Assembly: GCA_037693485.1 (NCBI GenBank)
Contig: CM075351.1
Coordinates: 74,178,001 to 74,242,000 of the forward strand
DNA: 64,000 nucleotides
Origin: Kitagawia praeruptora
Lineage: Eukaryota; Streptophyta; Magnoliopsida; Apiales; Apiaceae
Direction of reading: 5' to 3'
Shown: piece after piece, positions 9,826 to 21,265 of the stretch
How the letters are laid out: each line of letters opens with the position of its first letter
Numbering within the stretch: position 1 is the stretch's first letter
Program-made: the position numbers and the translations under genes
The notes under the pieces: generated by a model
Told to the model about the DNA's origin: nothing
Databases searched by the model: none
The model's input: only the letters and a program-made list of their open reading frames with translations

Positions 9826-12022
9826 GTTGCTCTATACTTTCGGCTTTTTGTTGAGTTTGTTATTTTTTGTAGTTTAAGCTGTGCTTACCTCTGAGATTTA
9901 CTATTTACAGGTTTCGAATTTCGCCTCGCCTCGTATAACATTTTGGCTCAGGTTTGCCTGCTTACTCTTTTTTATTTGAAAACATTAATTTACTGATCCA
10001 ACACCTGTTTAGATGTATGAACTGTTAATGTTTTGTTAAGCTGCTTTGTTGCTTTGATCATTGCTAGCCTTTAGTTATTAACAGAATCATACTGCCTCTC
10101 GATTAGAAGCTGTTAAGTAACCAGTCCATCTAAAACCTTAAGGTGTTAGAGGGAGGTCTTATCTGAATTTTATATTATATTCTAACACTCTCCCTCACTC
10201 GAAAGCCGGCCTCCCTCTAACAGAAGCTTTAAAGAAAGTAGTGATATCTAGGTCTCCTTTATAAGGCTGGCCACAATAATTAAGAATATAATGCATGTGA
10301 CACACACTCCACTACTCGAGTTGTATTGTTGGATTAGATATGTTTGTTATCCGAGAGTTCAATGTATCGAATCCTCTCATCTTCGGCTCACTCTCCTTCA
10401 TGTCACTTGTCCAGCCATGTAACTTTTCAATTTGGTATAAATAATGGCTTGTTTGAAAAGTGCTCCGGTTTGTACATGTCTCCAAGTTGTGTTACGCTGT
10501 TGTGTAGGTATTTTCTTCAACTTGTTTCACTCATTGTTTTGTTCGTGTCTATTCCTTTTGTAGGCCTATGTGAGCAGTGTCAAGTTAACGCATTCAGAAG
10601 ATCCTTGTCTCTAAGTACTTAATTCTAGTATGTGTATCTTACATAAAATATCATCTCGGTAGAATGCACTCACTTTTTTCTTTTCTTTCAAAAAGTTTTT
10701 CGATCAGAGTTTCTGTTACAATTTGAGCTCGATCCGATTTTACAAAAAAGTATTAACAACAACTAATCAATTACTTTACATGCATAGGGTACCTAAGTAA
10801 ATTAGTTGTCATGTCAATTTAAAACTGTTCCATTTACAAGGTTAAGTAAACACGTGAAGAGCTGGCTGCACTGCAATGAAGCCTACCATTGGAAGTCGGA
10901 ACTATATTCTTTCTCCCGCTTCCATTGCATAATAAAATTTTAACAACTTGTATAGTGGTTTATAAGTTGAATATCCATGCAAGTCTTTTTATTACTATTA
11001 TAATTAAAAGAGTATACATGTCCTTGATGTTGAGTTGGTCAATCACAAATATGGTTTATAATCTAGTTCTCATACTTCATCTATTGTTCAGTTACATACA
11101 TCAGTATTTCTAGAATGACAATCCATTTATTCATGTCTGTTATAGGTGGGGAGATCGATGCCAGGCAGTTTTAACTGTTCTCAGGAGCTTTGAGGCTGAT
11201 ATTCTTTGCTTACAGGTTTTTGCCCTGCTTCTGTCAATAATATTGATTATTCTTGCCTTTGCCTTTTTCGATCTAACTTAATTTTACTTGCATTACTAGG
11301 AAGTAGACAAGTATGATACGTTTTACAAAGAGAACATTGAGAGTCATGGCTATTCAAGTGTCTACCTCCAGAGAAGTGGCACGAAGCCTGACGGCTGTGC
11401 AATATTCTACAGAAACAATAAGTATGAGACACTTTTTTCTTGACAGGAAGGACCTATATATATGTTGCAGTTGTTGAATTTTTATTATACAATTAGTATG
11501 GTATGTGGATTTGATCTTTTTACTTTCTTTTTCTCAAATTCTTACCATCTCTCCAACATTGAAATACTCCCAGTATCAATTTAGATGTTGCATCCTTTAT
11601 CTGTTGAATGCACTCAATTATTTCCACGGATGTCTGCAAATGATTTTAATGAAAAACCAAAAAAATTATTCTGTTAAGAGACGGAACCAAGCACAACAGT
11701 ACGTTTTAATGGGTTCTGATACACTAGTAAAGTAGTAATCAATCACCTTCGATCTTTTTCTAGACCCTATGCGGTGCCTGACAAAATGCAAGTAATCTTT
11801 CCATTGTTTTTAAGAGTCATATGATCTGTAAATATTTGGAATGCAATTAATTGGTGTCATGTTCTTGTTGGACTTCTTCTATATAGCTTTGGAAGCTTGA
11901 ATATGGGAAATTTTTTTCATCATTTTCTTTGCTTCGATGTTATCATGTTTGGACATTTGATAGTATTGTGGTTGTGTAAATTTAGTGAAACTGAGGGCCG
12001 AGAAAAGTGGGATTAAATTAGG
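9826..12022 (+). pseudogene. Truncated duplicate of the CCR4-like deadenylase gene (exons 2-5)
   Basis: This segment matches 32225-34502 of the intact gene over introns and exons, at roughly 95% by eye outside indels. Exon 2 is 9911-9951, exon 3 starts at 10564, exon 4 is 11146-11215 and exon 5 is 11300-11421. It encodes the NILAQ and LCLQ-EVD motifs. Exon 3 is broken: three bases are missing at its 3' edge, which destroys the GTAAGT donor and puts an in-frame TAA at 10612-10614. Intron 2 has a different insertion (about 10100-10236) from the intact copy (about 32496-32705). The segment is cut on the left by an LTR-like end at 9825 and on the right at 12022, inside intron 5. Exons 6-9, which carry the NTHLYW, GDFNS and SDHLP catalytic motifs, are absent. 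It cannot encode a nuclease. Confidence 0.9.
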
Positions 12023-12290
12023 CTACACACATTTCATAAATATATATAAATTATAAAATTTTCATTTCCACATAAATCAAGTGTGTTTTTGTAAAATGAG
12101 CACAAGTGAACACTCTCCACTTGATTCAAATTTAAATTTAAATTTATTTTAATCTTAAGATCAATTTGTAATGCAATAGTATTTCGAGTTCTAAATCTTT
12201 GTGAAATCAACTATATCGTTGCTTTACTATAATTTCGGTTTTTTGTTGAGTTTGTTAGTTTTTATAAACTCGATTCCATTTAGTATAGGT
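12023..12290 (+). pseudogene. Diverged 5' UTR, exon 1 and start of intron 1 of a CCR4-like gene
   Basis: Directly after the intron 5 sequence of the truncated copy comes sequence matching 31976-32270, which is the leader, exon 1 and intron 1 of the intact gene. The start codon is at 12096-12098. Eleven codons found in the intact exon 1 (after MSTS) are missing in frame. The frame then runs into an AT-rich stretch and a stop, without the intact copy's splice donor. It is clearly more diverged than the exon 2-5 segment beside it, so the two pieces probably differ in age or source. Confidence 0.75.
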
Positions 12291-13302
12291 GAATAATAAT
12301 TCGTGAAATACGTTCTTATAAATAAATTTTTTTAAAAAAACCAAAATTCAGAAAAAAAATTTGGTTTGATAAATTTAAATCTAACACAATTAAACACGAT
12401 TATTATTCAGCTTAGCTCATTTATATCACGAACTCGGATAACGGGAACAAGAGAAAATAAAATTTAATTTCAATAATGTTTGGAATCCAATTTTTTTTCT
12501 TGAGAAAATGACCAAAATAACATTATTTTAATACGTCATTACCCAAAATATCAGATGTCGCGCGAAATGCCCTTTTTATCCCCGCCTATGCGCATATTGT
12601 ATATGCGTATACTCACCAACTTAACCTGGCCCAAATCCTTTGTCAAAATACAATTCCCCAATTCACTCTTCACTGAAAGCACTTTTGCTTCGACTTTCTC
12701 ACATCTAATCTCATCTCTCCCTCATCTAGTACCCTATTATCTCTCACATCTAGTACCCTATTATCTCTCTTACATCTAATTATCTCTGTATCAATCATCC
12801 CCTGCTTTTAATTTTCGGAGCTCTTCCCGGTGTCATAGCTTTGTTATCGTCTCAACCACCATACACATCAGTCTTCCATCACATATGTTTCGGAGGGGCA
12901 CCATCGAAATGGGGGTGTATGAATGTAAGGAGACGGTGGAGCATGAATGAAGGAGGCATATGTTTTGGTTCTATGGTGTTTTGATTATAGTTGTTTTAAT
13001 TTTCAAATTCAAGACTTCATTTGTGAATTGATAGTGGTGGGGGTTTGTTGCGATTTCCGGGTTAAGAAGTTAATATCAAGATTTTAGGTAGCTGTGTTTT
13101 TTATATAGTGGTGGGGGTTTGTTGTATTTTTTATTTTTGATATCACATCTAAAAGTGATATACCGGGCTTTCGCCCACTTTTTTTTCAATATAACATGTT
13201 GGTAAAATTTCATATAAATATATGTGAATTCATCTCATTAAATATTATATGACCATGGAAAATTTTTGAAAACAATTTTTTGATGAGAAAACTGGGTCTG
13301 AG
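12291..13302. other. Intergenic; possible decayed Mutator-like element, no gene
   Basis: I see no supported gene. The part from about 12493 has the GAGAAAATGACCAAAATAAC style of start and the ATATGCGTAT-type motifs that also occur in the elements at 29190-29957 and 47258-47787, so it may be a relic of the same group. A TC-rich block with repeated CATCTAGTACCCTATTATC lies at about 12720-12780. Confidence 0.35.
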
Positions 13303-13485
13303 GTTGTTCTCAGGCAACTCTCCTAAGGTTATAATAGATTTCTATTATAATGTAAAGAGCCCCGCAAGGGCATTTTTGTAATTGTAATTTTTTCTTCCAG
13401 TAATTTACATAAATAGCCTTAATTTTATATGAAGATTGTTTTAACCTCAGGGTTCTACCTGAGCTCAACCTCAGGCACTTGAAAT
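13303..13485. repeat. Dispersed repeat shared with the CCR4 gene upstream region
   Basis: This stretch resembles 31675-31815. Both contain AGAGCCC(C)GCA, then GCATTTTTGTAA, a T-rich tract, TTTACATAAATA and a final AGGCAC(A/T)TGAAA. The second copy lies about 230 bp upstream of the intact CCR4 start codon. It may be duplicated 5' flank of that gene or an unrelated transposon; I cannot decide which. Confidence 0.5.
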
Positions 13486-13619
13486 CCTTTTTTGATTTAC
13501 TAATATTTCTTATTTAATTTTGACCATCAACCTTAAACGTCAGTAAGTTGCCATGGGATTGGGATTCTTCGATAAGTAAGATGTGCATTCTTGAAAGGGG
13601 ACTCTTCGACTTACGGTCT

Positions 13620-14017
13620 ACTAACTTATAGCCCGTGCAAAGTACGAGTTACTTTTAAATACTTTTAAAATTATATGATTAAATAAAATAGAATATAATA
13701 ATTTATTATGAATATAATTTAATTTTGTAATATTAATTAATAAAATTATTAGTAATAATAATATTTATTTAATAAATGAAAGGTAAAAAGAGGGGATAAC
13801 CAAACTATGTTCAAAGTTTTAGTGGGTTTGTTTTTTTGAAGCAGCACATAATATGTGAGTAGTTGAATTGGTATTGACTACGAAAGTGTTACTAACGAAA
13901 GCCCGTGCACGTTTTTTTTTCTTTTTAATTTTTTTTATTGTGGGATAACAAAAAAAAGGATAACCAAAAAGAGGGGATAACCAACTACATATTATACCTC
14001 TTTTGCTTATTATAATA
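13620..14017 (-). mobile_element. Helitron 3'-end fragments, minus orientation
   Basis: Read on the minus strand, 13620-13650 ends with GCACGGGCTATAAGTTAG followed by T. This is like the 3' hairpin and CTRR-type terminus of the Helitrons further right, though TTAG replaces CTAG. A second similar terminus, GTGCACGGGCTTTCGTTAG, lies at about 13875-13895. The shared motif GGGGATAACC occurs twice. The fragment has no coding capacity. Confidence 0.45.
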
Positions 14018-14267
14018 CTCCATCCGTCCCGGTAATTTGTTTACGTTGTTTGGAGAGTGTCTGCCACGCATTTTAAGGTGCATTTTAAGGAGAGTTCCAT
14101 AACTTATTTTTTAAATTTTCTTTTTTTGTATAAAAATAGGATTGTTCTATTCTTATACATAAAAGAAAATTGTAAAAATAAATTATGGAACTATACTTTA
14201 TATGCACCTTAAAATGCGTGCTAGACAGTCTTAAAATAATATAAAGAATCTAATGGGACAGAGGGAG
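14018..14267. mobile_element. Stowaway (Tc1/mariner) MITE, 250 bp
   Basis: Terminal repeats CTCCATCCGTCCC and GGGACAGAGGGAG are flanked by TA on both sides (14016-14017 and 14268-14269). The interior contains long imperfect inverted arms (TTCCATAACTTATTTTT and its complement). A second member of the same family is at 48087-48334. Confidence 0.92.
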
Positions 14268-14290
14268 TATAGTATAGATAGTATAGATAT

Positions 14291-14505
14291 AGATTTGCCA
14301 AATTTTAAGATAAACTTAAAAATCACTTATTTCGGAAAAAAAATATATTTACATATTTTTTTTTAGAAAAAAATATGTATGAGGAGTTTAATATTCGTTA
14401 TATTGCAGAAATAAATTACTTATTTCATAAAAAAATACATATTTCCTAACTTTTTTCTAGAATAAGTAACTTATTTCTGAAAAATAAGATTTCCCAAACG
14501 GGCCC
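14291..14505. mobile_element. Tourist-like MITE fragment
   Basis: The right end reads TTTCCCAAACGGGCCC followed by TAA, matching the terminus of the Tourist elements at 6899 and 37565. The interior has the same ATAAGTAACTTATTT style of subterminal repeats. The left end (about 14291, TTGCCAAATTTTAAG) is degenerate and I see no matching TAA there, so this is partial or decayed. Confidence 0.5.
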
Positions 14506-14666
14506 TAAATAAGATATACTACCTCCGCAAGATTTTTTGATTTTTTCACGTATTTCAATGTAATATCGTGTATTTGTGAATTATATTTTTTAACTTTTTT
14601 GATTTATATGAAAAAATAAATTCTATCTTTTTATATAAAGTAATTTTTTTAAAAAAAATATATATA

Positions 14667-14937
14667 TCTATATATATACTAATAGCAGGAGATCGATCAG
14701 GTGACGTGGCGGCTTAAAATTATTCTAAATTGAATTCTCTATTTTCTTAAAATGAAAATCCGAAAAAAGTGGTGCAGGACTGTGTTTTAGGCTTTTAGCT
14801 TTGAAATATGTTTTCAAAGTGATTAAAATTCCCTACATCCGGGATCGATTCCCAAGAATGTATGGTAGTATAATCCTGCATATACAGTGAAAGTAGAGCA
14901 GACCTCCCAAAAGAACTCCTAGCTGGCTAGCTATTAA
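14667..14937 (+). mobile_element. Helitron 5' end fragment
   Basis: A terminus reading A then TCTATATATATACTAATAG, followed by CAGGAGATC, matches the 5' end of the complete Helitron at 21916. No matching 3' end for this copy can be assigned. It is followed by unrelated repeats. Confidence 0.5.
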
Positions 14938-15232
14938 CTAGGGTTGTAATTCGAGTCGAGCCGGGCGAGTTCAAGCCGAGCTTTAAATCGAGTCGAGCTT
15001 TTTCTGACGAGTCGAGCCGGGCTCGTTTATTAAACGAGCCGAAAATCCCCGCCGAACTCGGCTCGTTTGTTATACGAGTCGGATCGAGCTACTCGCGAGT
15101 CCCTCACGAGTCGAGTCGAGTTTTGTTATACGAGTCGGGTCGAGTTCTGTTATACGAGCCGAGCCTAACGAGCTTTTAAACGAGCCGAGCTAAACGAGCT
15201 GTTAAACGAGCCTAACGAGTTTTTATTAAGAT
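14938..15232. repeat. CGAG-rich interspersed repeat
   Basis: About 290 bp are dominated by reiterations of CGAGTCGAGC, CGAGCCGAGC, AACGAGC and TTATACGAGTC. It is strikingly GC-rich against its surroundings. Similar CGAGC-rich modules are common in plant non-autonomous transposons, but the ends here do not show a clear terminal repeat or target duplication. Confidence 0.6.
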
Positions 15233-15533
15233 ATCCAACCAAATTAATTTTTTATTTTTTCAAAATTTGGGAATATCATTTATTTAGATATATCTTGACA
15301 TCCGTACAGTTGGATCGACGAAAAATATTTTTTAAAAAATAGAAACAATAATCTGGGACAAAGCACTACATGAATCAATGTGGAAAATAGTAAAACATGT
15401 ATTTTAAACATTATACACAAAAATCATGGAAAAATCAAACAAAGACACCATTTTTAAAAAATAGTAAAATAAAGAAGCTCTATCAAGAGCAAATTATCAT
15501 ACAATATATTACTAAGTACTTCCAATATTTAAA

Positions 15534-16870
15534 TCTATACTATTATATAAATTCCGAAACATTGAAAGTTTTGGTACCAGTTTTTTGGTACTTGTTTTTT
15601 GGTACCTGTTTTTTGGTACTTCGTGAATTTACTTATTTACCCTTCATTATAAAGAAAAATAAATACTCCTATGATAAATAATAACATAATATACTTAATG
15701 GTAATTAGTCGATTGCCTTTTTCACATTTACTTTTAGTTGAAGATATTACATTTTATAAACACAAAATACATCAATTGTATCATAACTTCCGATCATTAA
15801 TATTTCCTTTCGAATTAAAATACGTTAACCTTTCTTGACAAAAACAAAATAAATACTCCTATGATAAATAATAACATAATATAATTAATGGTAATTAGTC
15901 GATTGCCTTTTTCACATTTACTTTTAGTTGAAGATATTACCTTTTATAAACACAAAATACATCAATTGTATCATAACTTTCGATCATTAATATTTCCTTT
16001 CGAATTAAAATACGTTAACCTTTCTTGACAAAAACAAAAAAAAACACGTTACCTTTTTAATTTAAAACAAATCTTACAATCATTAATATATACCCGAAAA
16101 TATCACACCATAATTTTTAAAAAAATATAGCACTTGAAATAAATAATAACATAATATAATTAACAGTAATTAGTTGATTGCCTTTTTCACACCTGAAATA
16201 AATAGTAATATAATATAATTAATGGTAATTAGTCGATTGCCATTTCACATTTATTTTAGTTGAAGATATTACATTTTATTAACACCTAAAAAAAGATCAA
16301 TCGTTTCATATCTTTCAATCATTAATATTTCCTTTCTAATTAAAACACGTTACCTTTCGAATTAAAACACATATATTTTTAATTTAAAACAAATCTTACA
16401 ATCATTACTATACCAGAAAAAATCACACCATGAAAAATATAACACCTAAAATAAATAAAAACATAATATAATTAATGGTAATTAGTCGATTGCCTTTTTT
16501 ACGTTTACTTTTATTTGAAGATCTTACCTTTTATAAACACCTAAGAAGTCGTGTCACGTCTTCCAATCATTAATATTTCCTTTCTAATTAAAACACATTA
16601 CCTTTTTTATTTAAAGTTAATCTTACAATCATTAATATATACTCAAAAATATCACACCAAATTTTCCAATTATTAATATATTAAATTACATTAAATTAAA
16701 ATTAGAAAAATTGTTAAAAAATAATTATTATATAAAAACATAATTTTGATATTAAATATTATTTATAACATAATAAAAGAAAACCGTGCATCACACGGGT
16801 ATTGAAAGTTTGTCAATTCAATTTTCAACACGGTCATCCTAATTATTAAAATAAATAATAAAATAAATTT
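15534..16870 (+). repeat. Helitron unit A1, with an internal 190-bp tandem duplication
   Basis: Begins with a full 5' terminus, then AAAGTTTTGGTACC and a short array of GGTACCTGTTTTTT (14 bp). Bases 15657-15846 and 15847-16036 are near-identical tandem copies with a 190-bp period. The downstream unit A2 has only one copy of this block. Confidence 0.88.
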
Positions 16871-16872
16871 AT

Positions 16873-18022
16873 AAACTATTATATAAATTCCGAAACATTG
16901 AAAGTTTTGGTACCAGTTTTTTGGTACCTGTTTTTTGGTACCTGTTTTTTGGTACTTCGTGAATTTACTTATTTACCCTTCATTATAAAGAAAAATAAAT
17001 ACTCCTATGATAAATAATAACATAATATAATTAATGGTAATTAGTCGATTGTCTTTTTCACATTTACTTTTAGTTAAAGATATTACCTTTTATAAACACA
17101 AAATACATCAATTGTATCATAACTTCCGATCATTAATATTTCCTTTCGAATTAAATTACGTTAACCTTTCTTGACAAAAACAAAAAAAAACACGTTACCT
17201 TTTTAATTTAAAACAAATCTTACAATCATTAATATATACCCGAAAATATCACACCATAATTTTAAAAAAAAATAGAGCACTTGAAATAAATAATAACATA
17301 ATATAATTAACGGTAATTAGTTGATTGCCTTTTTCACACCTGAAATAAATAGTAACATAATATAATTAATGGTAATTAGTCGATTGCCTTTTTCACATTT
17401 ATTTTAGTGGAAGATATTAACTTTTATTAACACCTAAAAAGATCAATCGTTTCATATCTTTCAATCATTAATATTTTCTTTCTAATTAAAACACGTTACC
17501 TTTCGAATTAAAACACATATATTTTTAATTTAAAACAAATCTTACAATCATTACTATACCAGAAAAAATAACACCATGAAAAATATAACACCTAAAATAA
17601 ATAAAAACATAATATAATTAATGGTAATTAGTCGATTGCCTTTTTTACGTTTACTTTTATTTGAAGATCTTACCTTTTATAAACACCTAAGAAGATCAAT
17701 CGTGTCATGTCTTCCAATCATTAATATTTCCTTTCTAATTAAAACACAGTACCTTTTTTATTTAAAACTAATCTTACAATCATTAATATATACTCAAAAA
17801 TATCACACCAAATTTTCCAATTATTAATATATTAAATTATATTAAATTAAAATTAGAAAAATTATTAAAAAATAATCATTATATAAAAACATAATTTTGA
17901 TATTAAATATTATTTATAACATAATAAAAGAAAACCGTGCATCACACGGGTATTGAAAGTTTGTCAATTCAATTTTCAACACGGTCATCCTAATTATTAA
18001 AATAAATAATAAAATAAATTTA
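16873..18022 (+). repeat. Helitron unit A2, head-to-tail copy of A1
   Basis: Matches A1 along its length, including the GGTACC array, the AATTAGTCGATTG(C/T)C block and the CCGTGCATCACACGGG hairpin near 17935. It lacks the leading TC of a complete 5' end, so it was copied or joined without an intact terminus. Confidence 0.85.
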
Positions 18023-18340
18023 TAACATAATAAAAAAAACCTACATCGCACGGGCATTGAAAGTTTGTCAATTCGGTTTTCAACACGGTCATCCTAATTA
18101 TTAAGATAAATAATAAAATAATATAATTAATGATAATATGCCGATTGCCTTTTTAAATTAAAAAACATTTACTTTTAATTGATGATATTACCTTTTACAA
18201 ACACCTAAAATATCATATCTTTCGATCAATAATATTTTTTTCTAATTAAAACATGTTAACTTTTAATTTAAAACAAAATCTTTCATTAATTAATATATAT
18301 CCAAAAAATATCACAACATATCTTCTAATCACTAACAAAA

Positions 18341-19220
18341 TCTATACTATTATATAAAAGCCGAAACATTAAAAGTTTGGTTCAACGGTACCTACTGAAT
18401 TTACCTAATTATCCTTACTCAATTACAAATCTACTAACTAATTAATTTCCCTTTTGAGATTACACATATTATCTTTTCTATTTTCAAGAACTAAATAATT
18501 TCATTTTCCAGGTAAAATACAATATCTTTTATATTTTATCAATTTTGTTTAATTAAATAACATAATTATATATAATTAATATTAACTAATCAATTACCTT
18601 TTTCAGTCAAAACACATTACCTTTTCTATTTTCTCTAACTAAAATCTCTCTTTTTCCAATTATATCATGGACGGTTACCTTTTTCAGCAAAACACTTTAC
18701 CTTTTTTCTTTTTTCTTACTAAAACCTCCATTTTTCTAATTATATTACCGGCTTTTTTATTTAATAAAAAAAAATAATATAATACTAATAATTAACCAAT
18801 TACCTTTTCAGCTAAAAATAACATAATTATATATAATTATTATTAACTAATCAATTACCTTTTTTAGTCAAAACACGTTACCTTTTCCCTTTTCTATAAC
18901 TAAAATATCTCTTTTTCCAATTATATCATGGACGATTACCTTTTTTCAGCAAAACATGTTACTTTTTTTTTCTTACTAAAACCTCCATTTTTCTAATTAT
19001 ATTACAGGTGTTTCTATTTAATACAAATAAAATAATAATATTATAATACTAATAATTAACCGATTACCTTTTCACCTAAAATATATCATCTTTTCTATTT
19101 TTTCTATTTACATTCCCTTTTTTCTAGAAATATAACGGGTAGTGTTAATTTCTCATTTTCTAAAAACTATTAACAATTTTATTTCGTAAAATAACATAAT
19201 TAAATTATAATTACTATAAA
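18341..19220 (+). repeat. Helitron unit B1
   Basis: Starts with a full 5' terminus followed by AAAAGCCGAAACATTAAAAG. It contains two copies (from about 18555 and 18825, period about 270 bp) of a block with AATAACATAATTATATATAA, AACTAATCAATTACC and CAAAACAC(A/G)TTACC. Confidence 0.8.
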
Positions 19221-19913
19221 TCTATACTATTATATAAAAGCCGAAACATTAAAAGTTTGGTTCAACGGACCTATTGAATTTACCTAATTACCCTTACTCA
19301 ATTACAAATCTACTAACTAATCAATTTCTTTTTTGAGGTTACAAATATTATCTTTTCTATTTTCAAGAACTAAATAATTTCCGTTTCCAAGTAAAATACA
19401 ATATCTTTTATATTTTATCAATTTTGTTTAATTAAATAACATAATTATATATAATTACTATTAACTAATCAATTACCCCTTTCAGTCAAAACACATTACC
19501 TTTTCTATTTTCTCTAACTAAAATCTCTCTTTTCCAATTATATCATGGACGGTTACATTTTTCAGCAAAATACGTTACCTTTTTTCTTTCTTCTTACTAA
19601 AACCTTCATTTTTCTAATTATATTACCGGCGTTTTTATTTAATAAAAAATAATATTATTATACTAATAATTAACCAATTAACTTTTCAGCTAAAAATAAC
19701 ATAATTATATGTAATTATTATTAACTAATCAATTACCTTTTTCAGTCAAAACACGTTACCTTTTCTCTTTTCTGTAACTAAAATCTCTCCTTTTCCAATT
19801 ATATCATGGACGGTTACCTTTTTTCAGCAAAACATGTTACCTTTTTTCTTTCTTCTTACTAAAACCTCCATTTTTCTTCTAATTATATTACAGACGTTTC
19901 TATTTAATACAAA
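19221..19913 (+). repeat. Helitron unit B2, tandem copy of B1
   Basis: Repeats B1 from its 5' terminus, again with two internal copies of the about 260-bp block (from about 19437 and 19697). It is interrupted by the next 5' terminus at 19914 without any 3' end of its own. Confidence 0.8.
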
Positions 19914-21265
19914 TCTATACTATTATATAAATTCCGAAACATTGAAAGTTTTGGTACCTATTTTTTCGTACCTATTTTTTGGTACCAGTTTTTTGGTACT
20001 TCGTAAATTTACTTATTTACCCTTTGTTAAAAAGAAAATAAATATATGATATTTATACTTTTAAAACACCTATAATAAGTAATAACACAATACAATTAAT
20101 GGTAATTAGTCGCTTGCCTTTTTTCACATTTACTTTTAATTGAAGATATAACCTTTTATAAACACCTAAAAACATCAATGTATCTTCCAATCATAAATAT
20201 TGAATTAAAACACGTTACATTTTTAATTTAAAACTAATCTTCATTAATATTTTCTTTTGAACTAAAACACGTTACCTTTTTAATTTAAAACTAATTTTAC
20301 AATCATTAATATATACCCGAAAGTATTACACCATATTTTTCAACTGTTAATAAAATATATTAAAAATCTGCATGTGTTGTTTATAATAAGGAAATATTAG
20401 TATAATCCGTAAATATGAGTATAATAAAATTATATTAAATTAAAATTAATTAATAATTATATAATTGTCGAAACATTAAAAATTTTGGTACCTATTTTTT
20501 GATATATGTTTTTTGGTATTTCGTGAATTTACTTATTTACCCTTCATTATAAAGAAAAATATATATGATATTTATACAATTAAAACACCAAAAATAAATA
20601 AAACATAATACAATTAAAGGTAATTAGTCGATTGCCTTTTTCACATTTACTTTTAGTTGAAGATATTACCTTTTATAAACACCTAAAAACCTCAATCATA
20701 TCATATTTTCCAATCAATTCATATCTAGCAATAATTAACCAAAAATAAATAATAACATAATACAATTAAAGGTAATTAATCGATTGCCTTTCTCACATTT
20801 ACTTTTAGTTGAAGATATTACCTTTTATAAACACCTAAAAACCTCAATCATATCATATTTTCCAATCAATTCATATCTAGCAATAATTAATATATACTCA
20901 AAAATATCACATCATATCATATAATCAGTAACAAAATATAATAGAAATTCGTATTACGAATAATGACCATTAAATTTTTAGTAAAAAAATCAGAATCATT
21001 AGATCTAATTATTAAATATATTATATGATTAAAGTAATTTACTAAAATTTCAAGTTTCAAAGTTTATCAACGACATATTTATTTTAAAATTTTATAATAT
21101 AAGTTTTAAACCATGCATATCATTAACTAATTTTATATTAAATTATTAAAATTAAAATAAAATAAAATATTTTAAATAATGATTATATAAAAATATTATT
21201 ATGACATAAAATAAAATTTATTACATATCAACAAAAATCCGTGCATCGCACGGGTTATAAGCTAG
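19914..21265 (+). mobile_element. Helitron unit C with canonical 3' end, about 1.35 kb
   Basis: This unit has both a 5' TC terminus (19914) and the canonical 3' hairpin plus CTAG (21265), so it could be one complete non-autonomous Helitron. It contains a tandem duplication of about 155 bp (about 20590-20740 and 20745-20895) around TCGATTGCCTTT and AACACCTAAAAACC. Confidence 0.75.

Larger units (their letters stand above)
15534..21265 (+). mobile_element. Helitron nest: several 5' ends in tandem, one canonical 3' end
   Basis: Helitron 5' termini of the form A then TCTATACTATTATATAAA occur at 15534, 18341, 19221 and 19914, with a degraded one at about 16873. One canonical 3' end occurs: hairpin CCGTGC-ATC-GCACGG at 21239-21253, then GTTATAAGCTAG ending at 21265 and followed by T. 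Imperfect 3'-like hairpins (CCGTGCATCACACGGG) lie near 16785 and 17935, and a related motif near 18040. The 5' A and 3' T fit insertion between A and T. No Rep/helicase frame is visible, so these are non-autonomous. The tandem units are listed separately. Confidence 0.85.

Noticed and set aside
13160..13180. GGGC-TTTC-GCCC hairpin as a Helitron 3' end
   Set aside because: No CTAG-type terminus follows at the expected distance on either strand.
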